A stretch of DNA of 64,000 nucleotides from Pannonibacter sp051860505 (GTDB taxonomy: Bacteria; Pseudomonadota; Alphaproteobacteria; Rhizobiales; Stappiaceae): assembly GCF_051860505.1 (NCBI RefSeq), contig NZ_JBHYDX010000019.1, positions 1-64,000 on the forward strand. The letters run 5' to 3'. How positions within the stretch are numbered: the stretch's first letter is position 1; each line of letters begins with the position of its first letter. This document shows positions 20,990-29,764 of the stretch, piece by piece. The position numbers and the translations under genes were made by a program. The notes beneath the pieces are model-generated. The model had not been told where the DNA came from and ran no database searches. It worked only from the letters and a program-made list of their open reading frames with translations.

Positions 20990-21230
20990 CGGGGTCTCTC
21001 AGCTCCCCTCCCCCTGGTGGGGAGGGGTAAGGGGTGGGGGGATCCACGACCAGACGTCAGATTTTGAAACAAGGTGCAGGGTGAGGCTAAACGACGTTGG
21101 CGTCTCATAGCCTGTCCGCCGCTGTCCCCCCCACCCCCGACCCCTCCCCACGAGGGGGAGGGGAGCGGAGAGGCTATCGCTGACACGTCCGAAGGACGTC
21201 GGATGGATCCCCGCACAAGGCGGGGATGAC
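20990..21230. repeat. Intact copy of the dispersed inverted-repeat element
   Basis: The arms are complete here: GCTCCCCTCCCCCTGGTGGG at about 21002 and its complement CCACGAGGGGGAGGGGAGC at about 21153, enclosing a spacer of about 110 bases, with CTCTCAGC and GAGAGGCT at the outer ends. A further hairpin of the type CCCCGC-ACAAG-GCGGGG follows at about 21209-21225. The 389-base gap between flanking genes holds only these repeats. Confidence 0.75.
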
Positions 21231-21332
21231 CGCCGAGCTATTGGCTTTGCCTCCGCTCCCGCGAACGCTGTGCTGCTGGCTCAGTCGCGTCCGTCAGCCA
21301 AGACCCAGCCTCGCAATGGGCGCCGGCGCAGC

Positions 21333-21887
21333 CTACAGCCGTGCCATGAAATGGGCGAAGGACATCATGCCTTCCGGCCAGGGGCCGTGGCCGCTTTCCA
21401 GGTTGATGTGGCCGGCGTGGCCGGCGTCCTGCAGCGTGGCGCCCCAGGATGAGGCCAGCGACTTGGCGACCTCGAAGTCGCAGTACGCGTCATTCTGGCT
21501 GGCCACCACATGGGTGCGGAAGGGCAGGGGCATGCGCGGCACCGGCACGAAGTCGCCGCCGTCGAACTCCGGCACGAGGCCAGGGCGGTCCCAGTCGGAG
21601 GGGGCGACGAGAAACGCCCCCTTGACCTTGTCCTTCGGCAGCACATGCGCGCCATGGGCCACGAAGACGCAGCCCAGGGAATGTGCGACCAGCACGACCG
21701 GCTTGGTGGCCCGCTCGATTTCCGCGAGCAGGGTTTCCATCCAGACCTTCTTCGACGGCGTCCACCAGTTGTCCTGTTCGACCACCCGGGCGGTCGAGAT
21801 CTTGTCGGCCCAGCGGCGCATCCAGTGACCGGCCTCGGCATTGCCGAAGCCGGGGATGAGCAGGATCTCAGCCTCTGCCGTCTTCAT
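21333..21887 (-). CDS. RBBP9/YdeN family alpha/beta serine hydrolase
   Basis: A 184-residue compact alpha/beta hydrolase. The nucleophile elbow AHSLGC (Ser70), QNDAYC (Asp133) and GHAGHIN (His160) form the triad; LIPGFGNAEAGHWMRRW is the typical N-terminus of this family. The start lies 4 bases after the purB stop, so the two are cotranscribed. The substrate is unknown. Confidence 0.85.
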   Translation of the reverse strand: MKTAEAEILLIPGFGNAEAGHWMRRWADKISTARVVEQDNWWTPSKKVWMETLLAEIERATKPVVLVAHSLGCVFVAHGAHVLPKDKVKGAFLVAPSDWDRPGLVPEFDGGDFVPVPRMPLPFRTHVVASQNDAYCDFEVAKSLASSWGATLQDAGHAGHINLESGHGPWPEGMMSFAHFMARL

Positions 21888-21891
21888 GGTC

Positions 21892-23220
21892 TTATGCCTC
21901 GCCGAACACGCGCTTGAAGATCACGTCGACCGCCTTGGTGTGGTAGCCAAGGTCGAAGCGGGCGCGGATCTCATCTTCCGAAAGATACTTGCGTACGTCG
22001 GCGTCATTGAGAAGCTCGGTCAGGAAGTCGACCGTGGCGTTGCCGGCCACCTGGTAGCTTTCCCAGACCTTCATGGCGTTGCGCTGGACGAGACGGTAGG
22101 CGTCCTCGCGCGAGGAGCCGGCCTGGGTCAGCGCCAGCAGGATGCGCTGCGAATGGACGAGGCCGCCGAGACGGTCCATGTTGCCCATCATCCGCTCCGG
22201 ATAGACCAGCAGCTTGTCGATGACGGTCGTCAGGCGCGCGAGGGCGAAGTCAAGGGTGATGGTGGCGTCGGGGCCGATCATGCGTTCGACGGAGGAATGC
22301 GAGATGTCGCGCTCGTGCCACAGGGCGACGTTCTCCATCGCCGGGATGGCATAGCCGCGCACCAGACGGGCCAGACCGGTGAGGTTCTCAGTCAGCACCG
22401 GGTTGCGCTTGTGCGGCATCGCCGAGGAGCCCTTCTGGCCGGGGGAGAAATATTCCTCCGCTTCCAGCACTTCCGTGCGCTGCAGGTGGCGCACTTCGGT
22501 CGCCAGGCGCTCGATCGACGAGGCGATGACGCCGAGCGTGGCGAAATACATCGCATGGCGGTCGCGCGGGATGACCTGGGTCGAGACCGGCTCGGCCTTC
22601 AGGCCCATGGCCTCGGCGACATGCTCTTCCACGCGCGGATCGATGTTGGCGAAGGTGCCGACCGCGCCGGAAATGGCGCAGGTGGCGATTTCCTCACGCG
22701 CATGCAGGAGGCGGGTGCGGCAGCGGTCGAACTCGGCATAGGCCTGCGCGAGCTTCAGGCCGAAGGTGACCGGCTCGGCGTGGATGCCATGCGAGCGGCC
22801 GATGGTGACCGTGTCCTTGTGCTCGAAGGCGCGGCGCTTCAGGGCGGCGAGCAGCGCGTCCATGTCCTTCAGCAGAAGGTCCGTCGCCTTCACCAGCTGC
22901 ACGTTGAAGCAGGTGTCGAGAACGTCGGAGGAGGTCATGCCCTGGTGCACGAAGCGGGCATCGGGACCGACGATCTCGGCCAGGTGGGTCAGGAAGGCGA
23001 TCACATCATGCTTGGTCTCGCGCTCGATCGCATCGATGCGTTCGAGGTCGAAGGTGGCCGCGCTGCCCTTTTCCCAGATGGTCTTGGCCGCGTCCTTCGG
23101 GATCACGCCGATCTCGGCCAGCGCGTCGCAGGCATGCGCCTCGATCTCGAACCAGATGCGGAACTTCGTCTCTGGCGACCAGATGGCGACCATGTCGGGG
23201 CGGGAATAGCGCGGGATCAT
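21892..23220 (-). CDS. purB: Adenylosuccinate lyase
   Basis: Cleaves SAICAR to AICAR and adenylosuccinate to AMP, each with release of fumarate. The 442-residue product begins MIPRYSRPDMVAIWSPE and has the fumarase-superfamily signature GSSAMPHKRNP near residue 263, plus EHKDTVTIGRSHG with the conserved histidine. A small membrane protein gene lies just upstream and the RBBP9-like hydrolase just downstream on the same strand. Confidence 0.96.
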   Translation of the reverse strand: MIPRYSRPDMVAIWSPETKFRIWFEIEAHACDALAEIGVIPKDAAKTIWEKGSAATFDLERIDAIERETKHDVIAFLTHLAEIVGPDARFVHQGMTSSDVLDTCFNVQLVKATDLLLKDMDALLAALKRRAFEHKDTVTIGRSHGIHAEPVTFGLKLAQAYAEFDRCRTRLLHAREEIATCAISGAVGTFANIDPRVEEHVAEAMGLKAEPVSTQVIPRDRHAMYFATLGVIASSIERLATEVRHLQRTEVLEAEEYFSPGQKGSSAMPHKRNPVLTENLTGLARLVRGYAIPAMENVALWHERDISHSSVERMIGPDATITLDFALARLTTVIDKLLVYPERMMGNMDRLGGLVHSQRILLALTQAGSSREDAYRLVQRNAMKVWESYQVAGNATVDFLTELLNDADVRKYLSEDEIRARFDLGYHTKAVDVIFKRVFGEA

Positions 23221-23278
23221 CGCGGGCCTCGTTTTTCAGGGATGTTGGCCGTGCCAATAGCAGGTAGCGCCCCGAACC

Positions 23279-23785
23279 TCAATCAGCCCGGCGATCCTCG
23301 CGGCTTCGCCGGCGCACAAAGATCAGCGCGGCGGCGATGAGCAGCGGCAGGCCCGCCGGCAGCAGGATCCGCGTGCCGTCAATGGCAAACAGATAGCCCG
23401 CATTGGCGCCCGTCATCAGCGTCTCCAGAACCCAGTCGCGGCTAAGCGGTGTCTGGTGAAAAGCGGCATAATACAGTCGGAACTGCAGGAAATAGAACAA
23501 CGCCGTCGCTCCAGTCGTGGCAAGGCCGAGCAGCAGGAACAGGGCGGCGAAGCGAGCGGTGGCGGCCTTTCTGCGGTCTGCAGTCCACAAGGCAAGTGGC
23601 CAGGCCAGAAGCGAGCCGGTGAGACCTCCAAGGCCAAAAATGAAGACCAGTGCCAGGGCGCGCGGGGTGAAGGCTTCTTCGCTGCGCAGGACATGCAGAC
23701 AGGCAAGGATGGCCATGGCGACAAGCCAGATCGTGGCTGCCGCCGCCATTTCAAGGACCCGCCCCCTGCTGATGCCATCGTTCAT
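23279..23785 (-). CDS. Four-helix membrane protein, function unknown
   Basis: A 168-residue product with about four hydrophobic segments (AAATIWLVAMAILACLHVL, ALVFIFGLGGLTGSLLAWPL, FAALFLLLGLATTGATALFYF, ILLPAGLPLLIAAALIFV) and a basic C-terminus. No family is recognised with confidence. It ends 58 bases before purB on the same strand and may share its transcript. Confidence 0.65.
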   Translation of the reverse strand: MNDGISRGRVLEMAAAATIWLVAMAILACLHVLRSEEAFTPRALALVFIFGLGGLTGSLLAWPLALWTADRRKAATARFAALFLLLGLATTGATALFYFLQFRLYYAAFHQTPLSRDWVLETLMTGANAGYLFAIDGTRILLPAGLPLLIAAALIFVRRRSREDRRAD

Positions 23786-23879
23786 TGCGGAATTATCCCT
23801 GTGTCTTGTTGCGTTTCAGGGTATATGCCGGAAGATGCCGGTGGCAACATCCGGTAAACCGTCGTAGGCAGGAGCGGGC

Positions 23880-25121
23880 GTGCACAGTGTAGACGTCATC
23901 GTGCTGGGGGCGGGCATTGTCGGATCCTCGACAGCCTTGCAGCTTCAGCGCAAAGGGCTTGACGTCGCCCTGGTTGATCGCCGCCAGCCCGGCGAGGAAA
24001 CCTCCTATGGTAATGCGGGCATTGTTGAGCGCAATGGTTTCGTGCCCATCGGCTTTCCCGAGGACTGGCGCTTTCTTCTCGACATCGCGCTGAAGCGTAG
24101 CCCGGCTGTCAACTATGACCTGAAGACCGTCCTGCGCATTGCGCCTTGGCTTGCGGCCTTGAAGCGGGAATCATCGCGCCCCGGGCTGCAGCGCTTTGCC
24201 CATGCCATCGACAGTTTCGAGCGCCATGCAGTGGCCGAGCATCAGGTGCTCGCCGAGCTGGCCGGCTGCGAAGCCTTTTACCGCAAGACCGGCTGGCTGC
24301 ATCTCTACCGGACGGAAGCCGCCTACAGGGCCGCCGAGACGGAACGTCACTTCGCCCGGATCTTCGGTGCCGAGTACCAGGAGCTGGGGCCGCTCGAAAT
24401 CAATGAACTGGAACCGGCGCTGCTCGCCGATTCGTGCCAGGGGGTCTACTGGCCGGAAAGCCATTCTGTGTCCAGCCCCGGCGGCGTCACCAAGGCTTTC
24501 GCGCGGGCCGTCGTGGAGGGCGGCGGCCGGCTGTATCTGGGCGATGCGCGCCGTCTCAGCCGCTCGCGCGGGGGCTGGGCCGTGGCAACCGACCGGGGGC
24601 CAGTGCGCGGACGGGCCGTTGTTGTCTGTCTCGGACCCTGGGCGCCGGATCTCCTCAAAGGCTTCGGTCTGCGCTTTCCGATGATCGTCAAGCGCGGCTA
24701 TCACCTGCATTACAAGGCTCCTGCCAATGCGGGTCTCGGTCGGCCTGTTGTCGACATGGAACACGGCTATGTGCTGACGCCGATGGAAAAGGGCATTCGC
24801 CTGACCACTGGGATCGAGTTCCGCGACCGCGATGCGCCGCCCTCTCCGGTCCAGATCGGCAAGGCGCTTGAGAAGGCGAAGCAAATCTATCCGCTGGGCG
24901 TGCCGGCGGAATCCGAGCCCTGGATGGGTGCGCGCCCCTGTTTTGCCGATTCCCTGCCTGTGACGGGGCCCGCGCCGCGCGAGGCCGGCCTGTGGCTCAA
25001 CTTCGGCCACGGCCACGTCGGCTTCACGCTCGGCCCGGTCACAGGCCGCCTGATCGCTGAAATGATCACGGGCCAGGACCCCTTCGTGGATCCCACCCCG
25101 CTGTCGCCTAATCGGTTTTGA
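23880..25121 (+). CDS. FAD-dependent D-amino-acid dehydrogenase-like oxidoreductase (DAO family)
   Basis: A 413-residue flavoprotein with the N-terminal dinucleotide-binding motif VIVLGAGIVGSSTALQL and the DadA-like stretch ETSYGNAGIV. The C-terminus GHGHVGFTLGPVTGRLIAEMI is typical of DadA-type enzymes, which oxidise D-amino acids to 2-oxo acids in the membrane-linked respiratory system. It uses a GTG start with AGGAG a few bases upstream. D-amino acid versus sarcosine or other secondary amine substrates cannot be separated from sequence alone. Confidence 0.82.
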   Translation: MHSVDVIVLGAGIVGSSTALQLQRKGLDVALVDRRQPGEETSYGNAGIVERNGFVPIGFPEDWRFLLDIALKRSPAVNYDLKTVLRIAPWLAALKRESSRPGLQRFAHAIDSFERHAVAEHQVLAELAGCEAFYRKTGWLHLYRTEAAYRAAETERHFARIFGAEYQELGPLEINELEPALLADSCQGVYWPESHSVSSPGGVTKAFARAVVEGGGRLYLGDARRLSRSRGGWAVATDRGPVRGRAVVVCLGPWAPDLLKGFGLRFPMIVKRGYHLHYKAPANAGLGRPVVDMEHGYVLTPMEKGIRLTTGIEFRDRDAPPSPVQIGKALEKAKQIYPLGVPAESEPWMGARPCFADSLPVTGPAPREAGLWLNFGHGHVGFTLGPVTGRLIAEMITGQDPFVDPTPLSPNRF

Positions 25122-25199
25122 GCTGGGGGAGGTGCGCGCCTTTGGCGCAGTGCCCTGTTCCTCCTGGAGGCCAGGGCTCTCGCAGATCTGGTCAGACGG

Positions 25200-25470
25200 T
25201 TTTCGCGGCCTCGACGCCCCCCTCCCCCTCGTGGGGAGGGGTGAGGGGTGGGGGGCTCGAACGGCCATCAGATCACAAGGCGTCCGAAACAAGCGTAGTC
25301 AGGAATGGAAGTACCCTGGATTTTAGTCCGTTCCCCCCCCCCCCCCAAACCCCCCCCCCCCGGGGGGGGGGGGCGGTGAGGCTCTGACAGGGTAAAAATT
25401 TCCGGCTACAGTCGTTCACATCGAACCTGTCTTGGACTTCATCTGCGAAAGCCCTGCCACAAGGGGGAGA
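25200..25470. repeat. Copy of the dispersed inverted-repeat element with a C/G-tract arm
   Basis: The left arm (CCCCCCTCCCCCTCGTGGGG at about 25218) is intact. The right arm, from about 25333 to 25372, is reduced to runs of C, AAA, C and then G. The spacer AGTCAGGAATGGAAGTACCC...TGGATT matches that of the 16.4-kb copy. Downstream TTCATCTGCGAAAGCCCTGC echoes TTCATATGCGATAGCCCTGC there. The 388-base gap holds nothing else. Confidence 0.75.
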
Positions 25471-25509
25471 GCGGCGTTGCGGGTTCTGACTGTCGCTTCT
25501 GGTGGTTAC

Positions 25510-25989
25510 TCAGCGCTCGCGCAGCGGCAGGGCCACTGTATCCTTCACCGTGTTGACCACGATGCGGGACTGCACGTCCGACACCAGCGTGTTGTCGAGC
25601 AGCTTCAGGCGCAGGAAGTTGTCATAGGCCTTGATGTCGTCGGTCACCACCTTGATCAGGTAGTCGACCGCGCCGGTAATCCGCTCGCAGGTGACGACCT
25701 CCTGCCAGTGATGCACCAGCTTATCGAAGGTTTCCATGTTGTCGCGGCTGGGCACGGTCAGCTTGACGAAGGCATAGGACACGAAGCCGAGACCGACGGA
25801 TTCCCGGTCGACGACGGCCACCACTTGACGGATGACCCCCATCTCCTTCAGCTTCTTGATACGGCGCCAGCAGGGCGTCTGGCTCATGCCGGCCGCCTTG
25901 GCAATTTCAGCGATGGATTGCGATGCATCCCGCTGCAGCACCCGGAGGACCCGGATGTCGGAAGGGTCTAGGAGAAAATTTTCGGTCAT
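25510..25989 (-). CDS. Lrp/AsnC family transcriptional regulator
   Basis: A 159-residue regulator with an N-terminal helix-turn-helix (SDIRVLRVLQRDASQSIAEIAKAAGMSQTPCWRRIKKL) and a C-terminal RAM ligand-binding domain (ITGAVDYLIKVVTDDIKAYDNFL). The frame is open upstream but MTENFLLDPSD is the normal start. It is divergent from the indolepyruvate oxidoreductase gene across 154 bases, so by context it probably senses an amino acid and controls that gene, and perhaps itself. Confidence 0.9.
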   Translation of the reverse strand: MTENFLLDPSDIRVLRVLQRDASQSIAEIAKAAGMSQTPCWRRIKKLKEMGVIRQVVAVVDRESVGLGFVSYAFVKLTVPSRDNMETFDKLVHHWQEVVTCERITGAVDYLIKVVTDDIKAYDNFLRLKLLDNTLVSDVQSRIVVNTVKDTVALPLRER

Positions 25990-26143
25990 TCCCGGCTTCT
26001 TGGAAGGATTGCGCCACTTCGGGCTCTTGGGCAGGCACATTAGCACAGAACTTGCCGTGGAAAAGGACGATATTGGTTCCTCGAGAGGCAGTGGGTCGGC
26101 GAGGGCTGAAAAGCGTCGTCAATCTGGCCGAGGAGGGGATCCG

Positions 26144-29100
26144 ATGAACGTTTATGCACCCATCGTCACACGCGACGATCAGGCTCGCAAGTCCGTAACG
26201 CTGGACGATAAATTTGCCGCACTCGATGGCCGCATCTATCTGACCGGCATCCAGGCGCTGGTGCGACTGGCGCTGGATCGCAAGCGCCTCGACCGGGACG
26301 CGGGACTGAAGACGGGAGGCTTCATCTCGGGCTATCGCGGTTCCCCTTTGGCGGGCTACGACACCGAGCTGACCCGGGCGCGCCGGCATCTTGCTGCTCA
26401 TGACGTGGTGTTCAAGCCCGGCGTCAACGAGGAACTCGGCGCCACCGCCGTCTGGGGCTCGCAGAAGGTGCGCCAGCACGGGCGCGGCTCCAGCTTCGAC
26501 GGCGTCTTCGGCATCTGGTATGGCAAGGCCCCGGGCGTTGACCGGGCCGGCGACGTGCTGAAGCAGGCCAATGCCTCGGGTGTTGATCGCAATGGCGGCG
26601 TCCTCGCCCTGGCCGGCGATGACCACCTTGCCAAGTCCTCGATCCTTCCGGCGCAGAGCGAGTTCTTCTTCGAACACGCTGAAATGCCGATCCTCAATCC
26701 GGCCGATATCCAGGAAGTCCTCGACTACGGCCTGCATGGCTTCGAACTGTCGCGCCATGCAGGTCTATGGACCGCAATGATCTGCCTTGCCGACACGATG
26801 GACGCGTCTGCGACCATTTCCGTTGCGCCGCAGCGGCTGACATTCCTGCGCCCGGACAGCGATCCCTGGGCCGAGCAGGACCTCAACCGCGTGCTGATGC
26901 TGGGCAACCGGCTTGAGACCGAGCGTCTCTTGCGCGATGTGCGCATCCCGGCGGCTCAAGCCTATGTTCGCGCCAACCGGCTCGATGGCATTGCCTTCGG
27001 TGCAAGCCGTCCGCGTTTCGGCATCGTTGCCACCGGCAAGGCCTTCCGCGACCTGTTGCAGGCGCTGGACCTCCTCGGCATCACCGAGGCCCGCGCCCGC
27101 GATATAGGGCTTGCCGTCTACAAGGTGGCCATGCCCTGGCCGCTGGAGCCCTACAGTTTCACCGAATTCGGTCGTGGCCTGTCCAAGCTGCTCGTTGTCG
27201 AGCACAAGCGGGCCTTCATGGAACAGCAGATCAAGTCGATCTCCTATCACTGGCCGGAAGGCTCGCGCCCGCTGATCTGGGGCAAGCGTACGCCGGACGG
27301 CTCGCCGTTCCTGTCGGATGTGCTGGAACTGTCGGTCGCTGAAATCCTGCAGGCCTTGCTGAAGTACCTGCCGGAGGACTTTGTCAGCGACGAGATGCGC
27401 GCCGTCAGCGACAAGATGACGATGCAGGTGATGTGGGCCCAGGGCCATGCGGAGCGCGCCGCCCGCGTGCCGTACTTCTGCTCCGGCTGCCCGCATTCGT
27501 CGTCAACCGTGACGCCGGAAGGCTCCCGCTCGCTGCCGGGCATCGGTTGCCATGCCATGACGGAGCAGGCTGGCCGCACCACCGATGGCCAGATCGCCAT
27601 GGGCGGCGAGGGTGTGCTGTGGGTCGGCCAGAAGGACTTCTCCAACGACACCCACGTCTTCGCCAATCTGGGTGATGGCACCTATTTCCATTCCGGCATT
27701 CTGGCGATCCGTCAGTCCATCGCCTCGAAGATGCCGATCACCTACAAGATCCTCTACAACGACGCTGTCGCCATGACCGGCGGCCAGCCGCATGATGGCA
27801 CCCTGACCGTGCCGCAAATCACGCGGCAGCTTGAGGCCGAAGGCGTCGACCGCATTGCCGTCGTCTCCGAGAACCCCGATGCCTATATCGGCCGCAGTGA
27901 TCTTGCTCCGCTGACTGAGGTCGTGCACCGCGATCTCCTGATGGATGTGCAGCGCGGGTTCCAGACCGTGCCGGGCGTCACCGTCATCGTCTATGACCAG
28001 ACGTGCGCAGCCGAAAAGCGCCGCCGCCGCAAGAAGGGCACCTTCCCCGATCCGGATCTGCGCCTGTTCATCAACGACCGCGTCTGCGAGGGCTGCGGCG
28101 ATTGCTCGGTTCAGTCCAACTGCCTCTCCGTCGAGCCGCTGAAGACGGCCTTCGGCGAAAAGCGCCAGATCAACCAGTCGAGCTGCAACAAGGACTTCTC
28201 CTGCGTGAAGGGCTTCTGCCCGTCCTTCGTCGAAGTTGGCGGTGCGGCGCTGCGCAAGGCGACCACCAAGGGCCTCGACATTGACGCCATGCTGGCGGAC
28301 TTGCCTAAGGTCGAGCTGCCGGGGCTTGAACGCACCCGCAACCTGCTCGTCGCCGGCATTGGCGGCATGGGCGTGACGACCATCTCCGCCGTGCTTGCCA
28401 TGGCCGCGCATCTGGATGGCATCCAGGCCTCGACGCTGGACATGACCGGTCTGGCGCAAAAGGGTGGCCCGGTGACCTCGCATGTGCGTTTTGCCTCGCT
28501 TGAGCGGGGCATCGAGGGACCGCGCGTACCCACGGCCGCGCTGGATGTGCTGATCGCCTCCGACATGGTCGTGGCCACCAATGCCGAACAGCTGGCGCTG
28601 GCCAACCGTCCGGTGATGCTGAGCGTGGCCAATACCCGCGTGGCGCCGACGGCCGAGTTCGTGCTGAAGCAGACCTTGTCCTTCGATGAGGCGCGGATGC
28701 TGAAGTCGCTGGAAGCCGCCTCGCGCGCCTGCCTGCCGATTGATGCGGCGAGCGTTGCCGAGAAGCTTTTCGGTGATGCCATCTACGCCAACATGATGCT
28801 GGTCGGCATGGCCTATCAGGCCGGCGGCCTGCCGCTGCATGCCGAAGCCATCGAGGCCGCGCTGGAGCTGAACGGCGCGTCTGTTGCCAGCAACATCAAG
28901 GCCTTCCGCGCCGGGCGCGTGCTGGCCGCCGATCCGGCGAAGATCCTGTCCGCCCTGCCGGGCCAGGAAAAGCCGGCACCCGAGACGCTGGACGAGAAGA
29001 TCGCCCGCTACGCCCGGGAACTCACCGCCTACCAGAACGCTGCCTATGCCGACCGCTTCACAACGCTGGTTGGCGACCTGCGCAAGGCCGACGCGACCCA

Positions 29101-29656
29101 TGGCCCGGGCACCTTCCGTCTCACCGAGACGGTTGCCGACATGCTCTACAAGGTGATGGCGTACAAGGACGAGTATGAGGTTGCCCGCCTCTATGCCGAT
29201 CCGGCCTTCAAGGCGAAGCTGCTGGCGCAGTTCGATGATCCGAAGAAGCTGAAGGTCCTGCTGGCCCCGCCGCTTCTGGCCCATCGCAAGGATCCGAAGA
29301 CCGGCCGTCCGGCCAAGATCGGCTTCGGCCCATGGATCTTCACCGCCTTCCGCCTGTTGTCGAAGTTCAAGTCGCTGCGCGGCAGCAAACTCGACATCTT
29401 CGGCTACAACGCTGAGCGCAAGGCGGAACGGGCGCTGCTCGACAGCTACAGCGCCGATGTCGCGGTTCTGACCGGTCACCTCGGCACGGCGAGCTACGGC
29501 CTTCTGGTGGAGATCGCTCGCGTGCCGGATCTGGTGCGGGGCTTTGGCCCGGTGAAGGAGGCAAATCTCGCCAAGGCCGAGGCCAAGCGCGCCCAGCTGA
29601 TGCAGAAGCTCGTCACCGGCAACGGCTCGGAAGGCTTCATGGCTGCGGCGGAGTAG
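26144..29656 (+). CDS. Indolepyruvate ferredoxin oxidoreductase, fused IorA-IorB type
   Basis: Oxidatively decarboxylates aryl-pyruvates (from transamination of Trp, Phe, Tyr) to aryl-acetyl-CoA, passing electrons to ferredoxin. The 1170-residue product contains, in order, the pyrimidine-binding half (SGYRGSPLAGYD), the thiamine diphosphate half (CSGCPHSS, GIGCHAM, GDGTYFHSG near 509), a ferredoxin-type cysteine-rich insert (CEGCGDCSVQSNC ... CVKGFCPSF, about 647-695), an IorB-like gamma domain starting GIGGMGVTTI near 738, and a long C-terminal domain. The upstream frame is open for 100 codons, but GAGGAGGGG marks this ATG. The neighbouring AsnC gene suggests amino-acid control. Confidence 0.92.
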   Translation: MNVYAPIVTRDDQARKSVTLDDKFAALDGRIYLTGIQALVRLALDRKRLDRDAGLKTGGFISGYRGSPLAGYDTELTRARRHLAAHDVVFKPGVNEELGATAVWGSQKVRQHGRGSSFDGVFGIWYGKAPGVDRAGDVLKQANASGVDRNGGVLALAGDDHLAKSSILPAQSEFFFEHAEMPILNPADIQEVLDYGLHGFELSRHAGLWTAMICLADTMDASATISVAPQRLTFLRPDSDPWAEQDLNRVLMLGNRLETERLLRDVRIPAAQAYVRANRLDGIAFGASRPRFGIVATGKAFRDLLQALDLLGITEARARDIGLAVYKVAMPWPLEPYSFTEFGRGLSKLLVVEHKRAFMEQQIKSISYHWPEGSRPLIWGKRTPDGSPFLSDVLELSVAEILQALLKYLPEDFVSDEMRAVSDKMTMQVMWAQGHAERAARVPYFCSGCPHSSSTVTPEGSRSLPGIGCHAMTEQAGRTTDGQIAMGGEGVLWVGQKDFSNDTHVFANLGDGTYFHSGILAIRQSIASKMPITYKILYNDAVAMTGGQPHDGTLTVPQITRQLEAEGVDRIAVVSENPDAYIGRSDLAPLTEVVHRDLLMDVQRGFQTVPGVTVIVYDQTCAAEKRRRRKKGTFPDPDLRLFINDRVCEGCGDCSVQSNCLSVEPLKTAFGEKRQINQSSCNKDFSCVKGFCPSFVEVGGAALRKATTKGLDIDAMLADLPKVELPGLERTRNLLVAGIGGMGVTTISAVLAMAAHLDGIQASTLDMTGLAQKGGPVTSHVRFASLERGIEGPRVPTAALDVLIASDMVVATNAEQLALANRPVMLSVANTRVAPTAEFVLKQTLSFDEARMLKSLEAASRACLPIDAASVAEKLFGDAIYANMMLVGMAYQAGGLPLHAEAIEAALELNGASVASNIKAFRAGRVLAADPAKILSALPGQEKPAPETLDEKIARYARELTAYQNAAYADRFTTLVGDLRKADATHGPGTFRLTETVADMLYKVMAYKDEYEVARLYADPAFKAKLLAQFDDPKKLKVLLAPPLLAHRKDPKTGRPAKIGFGPWIFTAFRLLSKFKSLRGSKLDIFGYNAERKAERALLDSYSADVAVLTGHLGTASYGLLVEIARVPDLVRGFGPVKEANLAKAEAKRAQLMQKLVTGNGSEGFMAAAE

Positions 29657-29695
29657 GACCAACTCTCGGTGAGCTTGACTCACCGAGAGTTGGTC
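29657..29695. terminator. 17-bp perfect hairpin after the indolepyruvate oxidoreductase gene
   Basis: GACCAACTCTCGGTGAG (29657-29673) and its exact complement (29679-29695) enclose a five-base CTTGA loop, starting at the first base after the stop codon. There is no T tract, so it may act as a 3' stability hairpin rather than a classical terminator. Confidence 0.6.
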
Positions 29696-29764
29696 AAGCC
29701 CGTGCGGCGATTGAGCATTTTCAAGGCGTGATGCGTCAGCATCTCAGCGGCTTGGTATAAGTCT

